6,599 nucleotides of DNA from the NCBI GenBank assembly GCA_945897765.1, contig CAMDGP010000125.1, positions 1-6,599 on the forward strand, written 5' to 3'. The DNA comes from Chitinophaga pinensis (GTDB taxonomy: Bacteria > Bacteroidota > Bacteroidia > Flavobacteriales_D > Crocinitomicaceae). Positions within the stretch are counted from its first letter, which is position 1. Each line of letters starts with the position of its first letter. The notes under the pieces are model-generated. The model was not told the origin of the DNA. It worked only from the letters and a program-made list of their open reading frames with translations, and made no database searches. This document shows positions 1-4,997 of this stretch, in pieces. Position numbers and translations under genes: made by a program.

Positions 1-989
1 TCGTCAGGAAAATAATCCAATAAACAGAAAGGACGTTCTCCAGGTTGTCTGCGGTCGAAATAGCGTGAATAATTCTCAATTCCAGAACAATAGCCCAATT
101 CGCGAATCATTTCCAAGTCGTAATTTACACGTTCGTCGAGGCGTTTAGATTCTTCCAAGCGTCCTTCTTTTTTAAAATTTTCAACTTGTGCTACTAAGTC
201 ATCTTGTATTTGTTCGATTGCATGGCGCGTATTTTCAGGACTTGAAACAAATAAATTCGCAGGGAAAATATCAATTTCTTTATAGGTTTCAATTTTTTGG
301 TTTGTCTCAGGGTCAATCGAAGTTATCGTTTCAATTTCATCTCCCCAGAAAGCTATTCGCAACGCATAATCCGCATAAGCTAGGAAAATATCAACTGTAT
401 CACCGCTTACGCGAAACATTCCACGTCCAAAAGTATCTCCAGCTCGTGAGTACAAATTTTCTACCAATCGAAACAAAAACTTATTGCGCGCAACCGTTTG
501 TCCGACTTTCAAATTGACGATGCTGTTCTTGAATTCACTTGGATTTCCGATACCGTAAATACAAGAAACGGAAGCAACTACAATCACATCTTTTCTACCT
601 GAAAGTAGGGAAGAGGTTGCTGAAAGTCGTAGTTTTTCAATTTCATCGTTGATTTGTAAATCTTTTTCGATGTAAGTGCCAGTTACAGGTAAATACGCTT
701 CTGGCTGATAATAATCGTAGTAAGAAACGAAATATTCTACTGAATTGTGAGGGAAAAACTGCTTGAATTCCCCGTACAACTGAGCTGCTAACGTTTTGTT
801 ATGAGAAAGAATTAAAGTCGGACGATTTACATTCGCAATAACATTTGCTACCGTGAATGTTTTTCCACTTCCCGTCACACCGAGTAATGTTTGATGCTCT
901 ATTTCAGCTTCTAATCCAGCAACTAACTGACGAATTGCCTCTGGTTGGTCGCCTGTTGGTTGGTAATCTGAAACGAGTTGAAAATCCAT
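1..989 (-). CDS. uvrB: UvrABC system protein B, N-terminal half (partial, runs off the left edge)
   Basis: UvrB is the DNA-damage verification helicase of nucleotide excision repair: it is loaded by UvrA, probes the strand with a beta-hairpin and recruits UvrC. Translating the minus strand from the ATG at 989 gives 329 uninterrupted residues starting MDFQLVSDYQPTGDQPEAI, the typical UvrB N-terminus. Walker A GVTGSGKT is at residues 37-44. The aromatic beta-hairpin segment YYDYYQPEAYLP lies at about 90-101, followed by TGTYIEKD, and VASVSCIYGIG at about 138-148. The frame leaves the window at RQPGERPFCLLDYFPDD, just before where the family has its Walker B DESH motif, so roughly half of a usual ~660-residue protein is present. 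No frameshift is visible. It lies downstream of pyrE and the SRPBCC gene on the same strand but has its own promoter box. The identification is certain. Confidence 0.97.
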   Translation of the reverse strand, partial: MDFQLVSDYQPTGDQPEAIRQLVAGLEAEIEHQTLLGVTGSGKTFTVANVIANVNRPTLILSHNKTLAAQLYGEFKQFFPHNSVEYFVSYYDYYQPEAYLPVTGTYIEKDLQINDEIEKLRLSATSSLLSGRKDVIVVASVSCIYGIGNPSEFKNSIVNLKVGQTVARNKFLFRLVENLYSRAGDTFGRGMFRVSGDTVDIFLAYADYALRIAFWGDEIETITSIDPETNQKIETYKEIDIFPANLFVSSPENTRHAIEQIQDDLVAQVENFKKEGRLEESKRLDERVNYDLEMIRELGYCSGIENYSRYFDRRQPGERPFCLLDYFPD

Positions 990-996
990 TGTGGTT

Positions 997-1004
997 CAAA
1001 GTTA
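997..1004 (-). promoter_or_regulatory. uvrB promoter -7 box (TAACTTTG)
   Basis: On the minus strand TAACTTTG fits the Bacteroidota -7 consensus TAnnTTTG and ends 7 nt before the uvrB ATG. No convincing -33 TTTG is visible; a palindrome occupies the spacer region instead. The implied 5' leader is only a few bases. Confidence 0.6.
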
Positions 1005-1007
1005 AAG

Positions 1008-1022
1008 AAGTTTCAGAAACTT
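1008..1022. promoter_or_regulatory. 15-bp palindrome at the uvrB promoter, candidate operator
   Basis: AAGTTTC-A-GAAACTT is a perfect inverted repeat with 7-bp arms around one central base. It begins 3 nt upstream of the uvrB -7 box, so it would cover about -17 to -31 of the promoter, where a repressor could block RNA polymerase. It matches neither the Gram-negative LexA box (CTGT-N8-ACAG) nor the Gram-positive one (GAAC-N4-GTTC). The binding protein is unknown, and a chance palindrome in AT-rich DNA is possible. Confidence 0.4.
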
Positions 1023-1060
1023 TCAGTTTTGTTAGGAATGTTTAGTAATTTTCAAATCCG

Positions 1061-1118
1061 CAAATCTACCAATCTATAATTTTCAATTTGCAATCTATAA
1101 TCCACCAATCTGCAATCC
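1061..1118. repeat. degenerate CAATCTATAAT-type short repeats between uvrB and the SRPBCC gene
   Basis: The 11-mer CAATCTATAAT occurs at 1070-1080 and 1091-1101 (period 21). Related pieces are CAAATCTAC at 1061, CAATTTG at 1084, CCAATCT at 1105 and GCAATCC at 1112. This is low-complexity intergenic DNA with no T-tract hairpin, so no terminator separates the SRPBCC gene from uvrB as far as I can see. Confidence 0.55.
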
Positions 1119-1124
1119 AAATCC

Positions 1125-1520
1125 CTACCCAAACTTCACTTTTAGCTTTTCAGACATATAATTAAATAAAGCAGTCAACGGTTTTTCGACCATCATTTTT
1201 AAGAACATATTTACTTCACCGTCAAAATGAATATAACCTTCTGTTCCACCTTCAGCCTCCGAAAGTTTAACCGTTAATTTAAAAGGAAATGGAGATTTTT
1301 CGCCCGATTTAAGGTATAATTCATCAGCAGTTGCTCCATTTTCAACTAAAGAAATGGTAATTCCACCTTGTACTTTGAAGGAACATTGTTCTGTTGTAGC
1401 TTTGAAATCAGAAACTTTATCTTGTGGCAATAAATCCCATACATTTTCAGCGTTTGACAAATAAGAAATGATTTCAGCTTTTGTTGCTGCGACGATAACT
1501 TTGTTGCTATTTAGTTCCAT
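1125..1520 (-). CDS. SRPBCC/START-fold small protein downstream of pyrE
   Basis: This is a 131-residue cytoplasmic protein with no signal peptide or membrane segment. The N-terminal VIVAATKAEIISYLSNAENVWDLLP (about 8-32) has the pattern of the first strand and helix of SRPBCC (Bet v1-like) proteins, where a helix carries a 'fl.d..n...llP' signature. Alternating strands follow, and a long C-terminal helix is seen at about 103-127 (VNMFLKMMVEKPLTALFNYM), which closes the hydrophobic pocket in this fold. From memory, flavobacterial pyrE is often followed by a similar ~130-residue SRPBCC protein; that needs a search. Its ATG follows the pyrE stop by only 3 nt, so the two are almost certainly co-transcribed and probably translationally coupled. 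No ligand or reaction can be assigned. The fold is fairly sure, the function is unknown. Confidence 0.85.
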   Translation of the reverse strand: MELNSNKVIVAATKAEIISYLSNAENVWDLLPQDKVSDFKATTEQCSFKVQGGITISLVENGATADELYLKSGEKSPFPFKLTVKLSEAEGGTEGYIHFDGEVNMFLKMMVEKPLTALFNYMSEKLKVKFG

Positions 1521-1523
1521 AGT

Positions 1524-2171
1524 TTAGTTGTTTTGTTTCCAAGTTGCAGGACTTTCTCTCCAATTTTGAAGATTTGCCAAGTCATTTTCTGTCACATAAT
1601 TTGAATTTAAAGCTTGTTCGATTAAAACTGAATAATCCGTTAATGTAATAAAAGGACAATCTGCATTTTTGAAATTCTCGCTTGCTTGTTTAAAACCATA
1701 AGTAAAAATTGCTGCCAAACCCTTCACGATTAAACCAGCTTCTTTTAACGATTCAACCGCTTTAATACTGCTTCCACCAGTCGAAATTAAGTCTTCTATC
1801 ACGATAACTTTTTGACCAGGTTCAAATGCTCCTTCAATTAAATTCCCCATTCCGTGGGATTTTCCGCTACTTCTGATATAAATAAATGGTAAACCTAATT
1901 CTTGAGCAATTAAAACTCCTTGAGGAACACCACCGGTTGCAACTCCAGCAATAACATCTGGTTTTCCAAACATTTCAAGAATCATTTCACAAAAAGCTTG
2001 GCGAATATAAGTGCGAACACCAGGGTGAGAAAGCGTTAAACGATTGTCACAATAAATGGGTGATTTCCAGCCGGAAGCCCACGTAAATGGTTCGTTTGGT
2101 TGTAATTTAACCGCTTTTACTTTCAAAAGCAACTCAGCAACTTTTAATGCTCTATCTTTGTTTTCAATCAT
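1524..2171 (-). CDS. pyrE: orotate phosphoribosyltransferase
   Basis: PyrE transfers phosphoribose from PRPP to orotate to make OMP, the fifth step of de novo pyrimidine synthesis, in the cytoplasm. With the start at 2171 (MIENKDRALKVAELLLKV) it has 215 residues, a normal length. FTWASGWKSPIYCDNR (about 29-44) is the conserved N-terminal OPRT segment and GVATGGVPQGVLIA is at about 76-89. The flexible catalytic loop RSSGKSHGMGNLIEG is at about 100-114, and the PRPP-binding motif VIVIEDLISTGGSS at 122-135. In the loop, the positions equivalent to Salmonella R99, K103 and H105 are kept, but K100 is Ser. A longer in-frame start at 2195 would add MKTLYFCA, but those codons coincide with the TACTTTTG promoter box, so I reject it. 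The gene heads a unit with the SRPBCC gene and is divergent from the Nudix gene. Confidence 0.95.
   Translation of the reverse strand: MIENKDRALKVAELLLKVKAVKLQPNEPFTWASGWKSPIYCDNRLTLSHPGVRTYIRQAFCEMILEMFGKPDVIAGVATGGVPQGVLIAQELGLPFIYIRSSGKSHGMGNLIEGAFEPGQKVIVIEDLISTGGSSIKAVESLKEAGLIVKGLAAIFTYGFKQASENFKNADCPFITLTDYSVLIEQALNSNYVTENDLANLQNWRESPATWKQNN
2153..2160 (+). promoter_or_regulatory. Nudix gene promoter -7 box (TATCTTTG), inside pyrE
   Basis: TATCTTTG matches TAnnTTTG exactly and lies 9 nt ahead of the plus-strand ATG at 2170. It falls within codons 4-7 of pyrE on the other strand. No clear -33 TTTG is seen at the expected 19-21 nt spacing. Confidence 0.55.
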
Positions 2172-2766
2172 GGCACAAAAGTATAAAGTTTTCATCGAAG
2201 AAAAGGTAATTTATTTTACCAATGAAGAAATGTTGGATGTTCCAAAATACGAAGGTTTAGAACCCGAAAATTTTCAAGTATTAAAAGAAAGTTTGGTCGA
2301 ACCTGTATATCAGTTTGTTAGTCCAAACCCAAAAAGTGTAATGAAGTATTTTTTCTCGAATTTCAAAAAAATCAAAGCGGCAGGTGGAATCGTTAAATCA
2401 GACGACCAACAACTTTTCATCAAACGAAATGGGAAATGGGATATTCCAAAAGGGAAAATGGAGAAAGGAGAGAAAAGTCGAGAAACAGCAATACGTGAAA
2501 TTCAAGAAGAATGTGGTTTGGAAGGAAATTTAACCATCGAGGGTAAATTAATGAAAACCTATCATTGTTACTTTATGTTTGGTGAGTGTGTTCTAAAAAA
2601 AACAACTTGGTTTGTCTTGAATTATGAAGGTTCTAAAAAAACTAAAGCTCAAAAAGAAGAAGGAATAACGGAAGTCGTTTGGTTGAAGAAAAGTCAACTT
2701 AAAAAAGTACATAATAACACCTATTTTTCCGTTCGCGATGTTTTGGAATACTATTTGATTTCTTAA
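2170..2766 (+). CDS. Nudix hydrolase, divergent from pyrE
   Basis: This is a 198-residue cytoplasmic protein of the family that hydrolyses nucleoside diphosphates linked to another group, using Mg2+. The Nudix box is complete at residues 95-117: G95, E101, then REIQEECGL at 109-117, a full match to GX5EX7REUXEEXGU. Just before it is AAGGIVKS (70-77) and KWDIPKGK (89-96), the usual strand-loop entry. An N-terminal extension of about 65 residues (MAQKYKVFIEEKVIYFTNEE...) precedes the catalytic domain and may help define the substrate, which cannot be predicted. The start at 2170 is chosen because upstream in-frame codons overlap pyrE and because TATCTTTG stands 9 nt before this ATG. The start codon overlaps the pyrE start codon on the opposite strand by 2 bp (CATG). 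Sharing a control region with pyrE suggests a nucleotide-related role, by inference only. Confidence 0.93.
   Translation: MAQKYKVFIEEKVIYFTNEEMLDVPKYEGLEPENFQVLKESLVEPVYQFVSPNPKSVMKYFFSNFKKIKAAGGIVKSDDQQLFIKRNGKWDIPKGKMEKGEKSRETAIREIQEECGLEGNLTIEGKLMKTYHCYFMFGECVLKKTTWFVLNYEGSKKTKAQKEEGITEVVWLKKSQLKKVHNNTYFSVRDVLEYYLIS
2176..2183 (-). promoter_or_regulatory. pyrE promoter -7 box (TACTTTTG), inside the Nudix gene
   Basis: On the minus strand the sequence reads TACTTTTGTGCCATG, with the -7 box ending only 4 nt before the pyrE ATG. The box lies within codons 3-5 of the divergent Nudix gene. It argues for the start at 2171 rather than 2195 and implies a leaderless or nearly leaderless mRNA. No -33 element is obvious. 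Confidence 0.6.
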
Positions 2767-2804
2767 TTTTGTGTTAAACTTTAGCACGTTAACTTTTTAA
2801 ATTA

Positions 2805-2812
2805 TACTATTG
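2805..2812 (+). promoter_or_regulatory. candidate -7 box (TACTATTG) for the DUF1573 gene
   Basis: TACTATTG differs from TAnnTTTG at one position and lies 20 nt before the ATG at 2833. No good -33 element is visible. The DUF1573 gene could equally be transcribed through from the Nudix gene 66 nt upstream. Confidence 0.35.
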
Positions 2813-2832
2813 TAAAACAAAATCAAAAAACT

Positions 2833-3267
2833 ATGAAACATTTATTCTTCGCATTTTCATTAATCTTATCAGGATTAACAATCGCACAAGTAACAGAAAC
2901 AGCAACTCCAGCACCGAAAGTTGGTTTGAAATTCACAACTTTGGAAATTGTTCGTGAAAACATTCCTTATGACAACAAAGATTTATTTGAATTTGAATTT
3001 AAAAATATTAGCAAACAAGATGCTACGATTCAAAACGTTCAAACAAGTTGTGGTTGTACAGCTGCACAAAAGCCTACTGCTCCAATTCCATCAGGTAAAA
3101 AAGACAAAATCAGTGTTTCTTACGATACTAAAAGAGTTGGCCCTTTCACAAAAACGATCACTATCACTTCTGATGTAAATGATCCAGTTGTTTTAACAAT
3201 AAAAGGAACAGTGCTTCCTCAACCAACAACTCCAGAGGTAATTGCTCCCGAGCCAGTAAAAAACTAA
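2833..3267 (+). CDS. secreted DUF1573 domain protein
   Basis: A 144-residue protein with a clear signal peptide (MKHLFFAFSLILSGLTIAQ, residues 1-19), so it is exported to the periplasm or beyond. The mature part, about 31-127, is a DUF1573 domain: an Ig-like beta-sandwich with the family landmark TSCGCTAA (71-78), preceded by FEFEFKNISKQDATI and followed by IPSGKKDKISVSYDTK and a G-P-F-TKTITI-SDV segment ending LTIKGTV. DUF1573 proteins are abundant in Bacteroidota and their function is not established. A Pro/Thr-rich tail (129-144, PQPTTPEVIAPEPVKN) ends the protein with no sorting domain. It lies between the Nudix gene and a strong terminator and so is the last gene of its transcript. The adjacent CGC cysteines are typical of the family; whether they form a disulfide or bind something is unknown. 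Confidence 0.9.
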   Translation: MKHLFFAFSLILSGLTIAQVTETATPAPKVGLKFTTLEIVRENIPYDNKDLFEFEFKNISKQDATIQNVQTSCGCTAAQKPTAPIPSGKKDKISVSYDTKRVGPFTKTITITSDVNDPVVLTIKGTVLPQPTTPEVIAPEPVKN

Positions 3268-3285
3268 GAACTTAAAAATAATTGT

Positions 3286-3313
3286 AAAGCGCTCAGAAAT
3301 GGGCGCTTTTTTT
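3286..3313 (+). terminator. intrinsic terminator after the DUF1573 gene
   Basis: A 9-bp stem, AAAGCGCTC with GGGCGCTTT (one G-T wobble), encloses the 6-nt loop AGAAAT and runs into a seven-T tract at 3307-3313. It lies 19 nt after the DUF1573 stop and insulates prfB. The T tract is only on the plus-strand side, so it acts rightward. Confidence 0.9.
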
Positions 3314-3388
3314 GTGCCCAATTGCTTCGTTTTTTCATTCGCAATTATTAGTTCGCAATACCTAATTATTCCCTTGCGATTTATTAAT

Positions 3389-3396
3389 TACCTTTG
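3389..3396 (+). promoter_or_regulatory. prfB promoter -7 box (TACCTTTG)
   Basis: TACCTTTGCGCCATG puts the -7 box 4 nt before the prfB ATG, nearly the same 15-mer as at pyrE. It supports the start at 3401 over the longer open frame that begins inside the terminator at 3299. The mRNA is probably leaderless or nearly so. No -33 TTTG is seen at normal spacing. Confidence 0.6.
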
Positions 3397-3400
3397 CGCC

Positions 3401-4483
3401 ATGACAATCGAACAACATAAAGAGCTTTTAAAACGTGTTTCAGCCATTCAATCTTATTTAAAAATTGAAGAAAAAAGAATGCAAATGCGTGAAGAAGAAT
3501 TACGAACACAAGACCCTTCTTTTTGGGACGATCCTAAAAAAGCGGAGCTTAAAATGAAAGATATTCGTGGCTTAAAATTTTGGGTTGAAACATTCGACCG
3601 CGTTAAAGGTGCTGCCGATGATTTAGAAGTGATGTTTGAGTTTGTCAAAGAAGGCGTGAGTACGGAAGCAGAAATGGAGGAGGCATACAAAGTTTTGACT
3701 GCCGAAATTGAAGAATTAGAGCTTAAGAATATGCTTTCTGGCGAAGAAGATGCTTTAAGTGCCGTTATTCAAATTACAGCTGGAGCTGGTGGTACAGAAA
3801 GTTGCGATTGGGCTTCGATGTTGATGCGTATGTATATGATGTGGGGACAGAAAAAAGGCTATAAAATCTCTGAATTAAACTACCAAGATGGCGACGTTGC
3901 AGGAGTGAAAACAGTTACCTTAGAATTTGAAGGTGAGTTTGCTTTTGGCTATTTGAAAGGCGAAAATGGCGTGCATCGTTTGGTTCGAATTTCCCCTTTT
4001 GATTCCAATGCAAAACGCCATACTTCTTTCGTTTCGGTTTATGTTTATCCACTTGTTGACGACAATATCGAAATTAATATCAATCCTGCTGATGTTTCAT
4101 TTGAAACTTTCCGTTCGGGTGGAGCAGGAGGACAAAACGTAAACAAGGTTGAAACCGCGGTTCGTTTGCGACATGCTCCTTCAGGAATTATCATTGAAAA
4201 TTCAGAGTCGCGTTCGCAGTTGGCCAATAAAGAAAAAGCGTTGCAATTGTTGCGTTCACAATTATACGAATTGATTTTGCGTGAACGAATGGAAAAAAGA
4301 TCTGAAATCGAAGCTGGTAAAAAGAAAATCGAATGGGGTTCTCAAATTAGAAATTACGTTATGCAACCTTATAAGTTAGTTAAAGACGTAAGAACGGGCA
4401 CTGAAACATCTGATGTTGATGGCGTAATGAACGGTGAAATAGATCAATTTTTGAAGTCGTTTTTGATGATGTATGGGGCGTGA
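3401..4483 (+). CDS. prfB: peptide chain release factor 2 (no programmed frameshift)
   Basis: RF2 recognises UGA and UAA stop codons in the ribosomal A site and triggers hydrolysis of the peptidyl-tRNA. The protein has 360 residues, a normal length. The N-terminal helical domain covers about 1-115. The stop-codon reading motif SPF, diagnostic for RF2 rather than RF1, is at 198-200 within GVHRLVRISPFDSNAKRHTSF. The catalytic GGQ is at 243-245 in RSGGAGGQNVNKVETAV, and the C-terminal WGSQIRNYVMQPYKLVKDVRTG follows. In many bacteria a UGA after about codon 25 must be bypassed by +1 frameshifting; here the matching region (SYLKIEEKRMQ, residues 18-28) is read straight through, with no UGA and no upstream AGGGGG. 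The gene ends with its own cognate stop, UGA. It stands alone behind a strong terminator with its own promoter box. Confidence 0.96.
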   Translation: MTIEQHKELLKRVSAIQSYLKIEEKRMQMREEELRTQDPSFWDDPKKAELKMKDIRGLKFWVETFDRVKGAADDLEVMFEFVKEGVSTEAEMEEAYKVLTAEIEELELKNMLSGEEDALSAVIQITAGAGGTESCDWASMLMRMYMMWGQKKGYKISELNYQDGDVAGVKTVTLEFEGEFAFGYLKGENGVHRLVRISPFDSNAKRHTSFVSVYVYPLVDDNIEININPADVSFETFRSGGAGGQNVNKVETAVRLRHAPSGIIIENSESRSQLANKEKALQLLRSQLYELILRERMEKRSEIEAGKKKIEWGSQIRNYVMQPYKLVKDVRTGTETSDVDGVMNGEIDQFLKSFLMMYGA

Positions 4484-4504
4484 AATAGTAGATAATTTTT
4501 TTAA

Positions 4505-4524
4505 GTTTTAACTGGGGTTTTAAC
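4505..4524. repeat. direct repeat GTTTTAAC x2 after prfB
   Basis: GTTTTAAC occurs at 4505-4512 and 4517-4524, with a 12-bp period and TGGG between. It is too short to have a clear role. Confidence 0.45.
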
Positions 4525-4615
4525 ACGAAGCAAGTAGTGGTGAATCTTTATTCGGAGAAGGGATACTTGGTTTTGATTTGAAATCCAATAAAGTTATAGC
4601 TATATAATAACTTGT

Positions 4616-4661
4616 TGTGAGATTCTTATGCTCCACTTTAAATAGACTCAGGGGAATGACG
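4616..4661. repeat. decayed interspersed-repeat-like element (TGTGAGATTC ... GGGGAATGACG)
   Basis: The segment opens with TGTGAGATTC and closes with GACTCAGGGGAATGACG, with only a 4-bp complement left (ATTC 4622-4625, GAAT 4654-4657). From memory, Bacteroidota genomes carry many intergenic palindromes with GAGATTC...GAATGAC ends. This would be a worn copy. A second TGTGAGATT at 4714-4722 supports repeated origin. Confidence 0.35.
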
Positions 4662-4682
4662 TTTTAAAATTTTTAATCTAAC

Positions 4683-4738
4683 TCAAAGGAAATCTTGATA
4701 AATCTTAACTCGGTGTGAGATTAGGATTTTTCCTTTGA
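4683..4738. repeat. 56-nt imperfect hairpin with nested stem
   Basis: The outer arms TCAAAGGAAA (4683-4692) and TTTCCTTTGA (4729-4738) are perfectly complementary over 10 bp, extended by TC/GA across a 2-base bulge. Inside, AATCTTA (4701-4707) and TGAGATT (4716-4722) form a second stem with one G-T wobble and an 8-nt loop. No T-tract follows, so it is not a plain terminator. It could be a repeat remnant or a structured RNA. Confidence 0.55.
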
Positions 4739-4892
4739 AGCATTGTATATATCCTGTCAAAATGAAGAATTAATAGTGGTTTCTCTCTTCTCCCAAATAC
4801 AATGAGTACTTAATTTTTCACTCATAACTTTCACTAACTAACAGTCTAAAACAAACAATTTCAATTAAAATTATGTTAATAAATTGAAAATT

Positions 4893-4902
4893 TATACTTT
4901 AG
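4893..4902 (+). promoter_or_regulatory. weak candidate promoter of the secreted-protein gene (TATACTTTAG)
   Basis: TATACTTTAG resembles TAnnTTTG with one mismatch and sits in a very AT-rich stretch about 95 nt before the preferred ATG at 4998. The spacing to any -33 element is not convincing. The first ATG after it (4912) is followed at once by TAA. Confidence 0.25.
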
Positions 4903-4997
4903 CAAGTCAAAATGTAATTGAAACAGTTCTTTTTAAAAGATATATGCCCCATCTGATTAGTACTTTACTGGCGTTTTTTGTAGGGATTCATAAAGAA

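Larger units (their letters stand above)
4484..4997. other. 514-bp stretch without a gene, between prfB and the secreted-protein gene
   Basis: All frames on both strands are broken by stops here, and I recognise no tRNA, small RNA family or protein remnant. It holds an 8-mer direct repeat after prfB, a 9-mer direct repeat TGTGAGATT at 4616-4624 and 4714-4722, a degenerate interspersed-repeat-like segment, a long imperfect hairpin, and the AT-rich leader of the next gene. No clear intrinsic terminator for prfB is present: a T run at 4495-4502 has no hairpin before it. Confidence 0.6.

Noticed and set aside
188..1045. Plus-strand open frames of 109 and 62 codons over uvrB
   Set aside because: They are shadows of the intact uvrB frame with no protein-like composition or domain.
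2056..2169. N-terminal extension of the Nudix gene by 38 residues
   Set aside because: It is fully antisense to pyrE coding sequence, and a TAnnTTTG box stands just ahead of the ATG at 2170.
2172..2195. Longer pyrE start adding MKTLYFCA
   Set aside because: These codons coincide with the TACTTTTG promoter box, and the start at 2171 gives a family-typical N-terminus.
2593..2787. Minus-strand 64-codon frame over the end of the Nudix gene
   Set aside because: Phe/Lys-rich shadow of A/T-rich coding sequence with no family resemblance.
2773..2798. Possible terminator after the Nudix gene (GTTAA ... TTAAC then TTTTT)
   Set aside because: Only a 5-bp A/T stem with an 11-nt loop; too weak to call.
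3299..3400. N-terminal extension of prfB by 34 residues
   Set aside because: It begins inside the loop of the intrinsic terminator and covers the prfB promoter box; RF2 proteins begin near MTIEQHKELL.
4531..4569. CAAGTA/TACTTG inverted pair with an inner GAAT/ATTC
   Set aside because: Six- and four-base arms with mismatches between them; not distinguishable from chance in this base composition.
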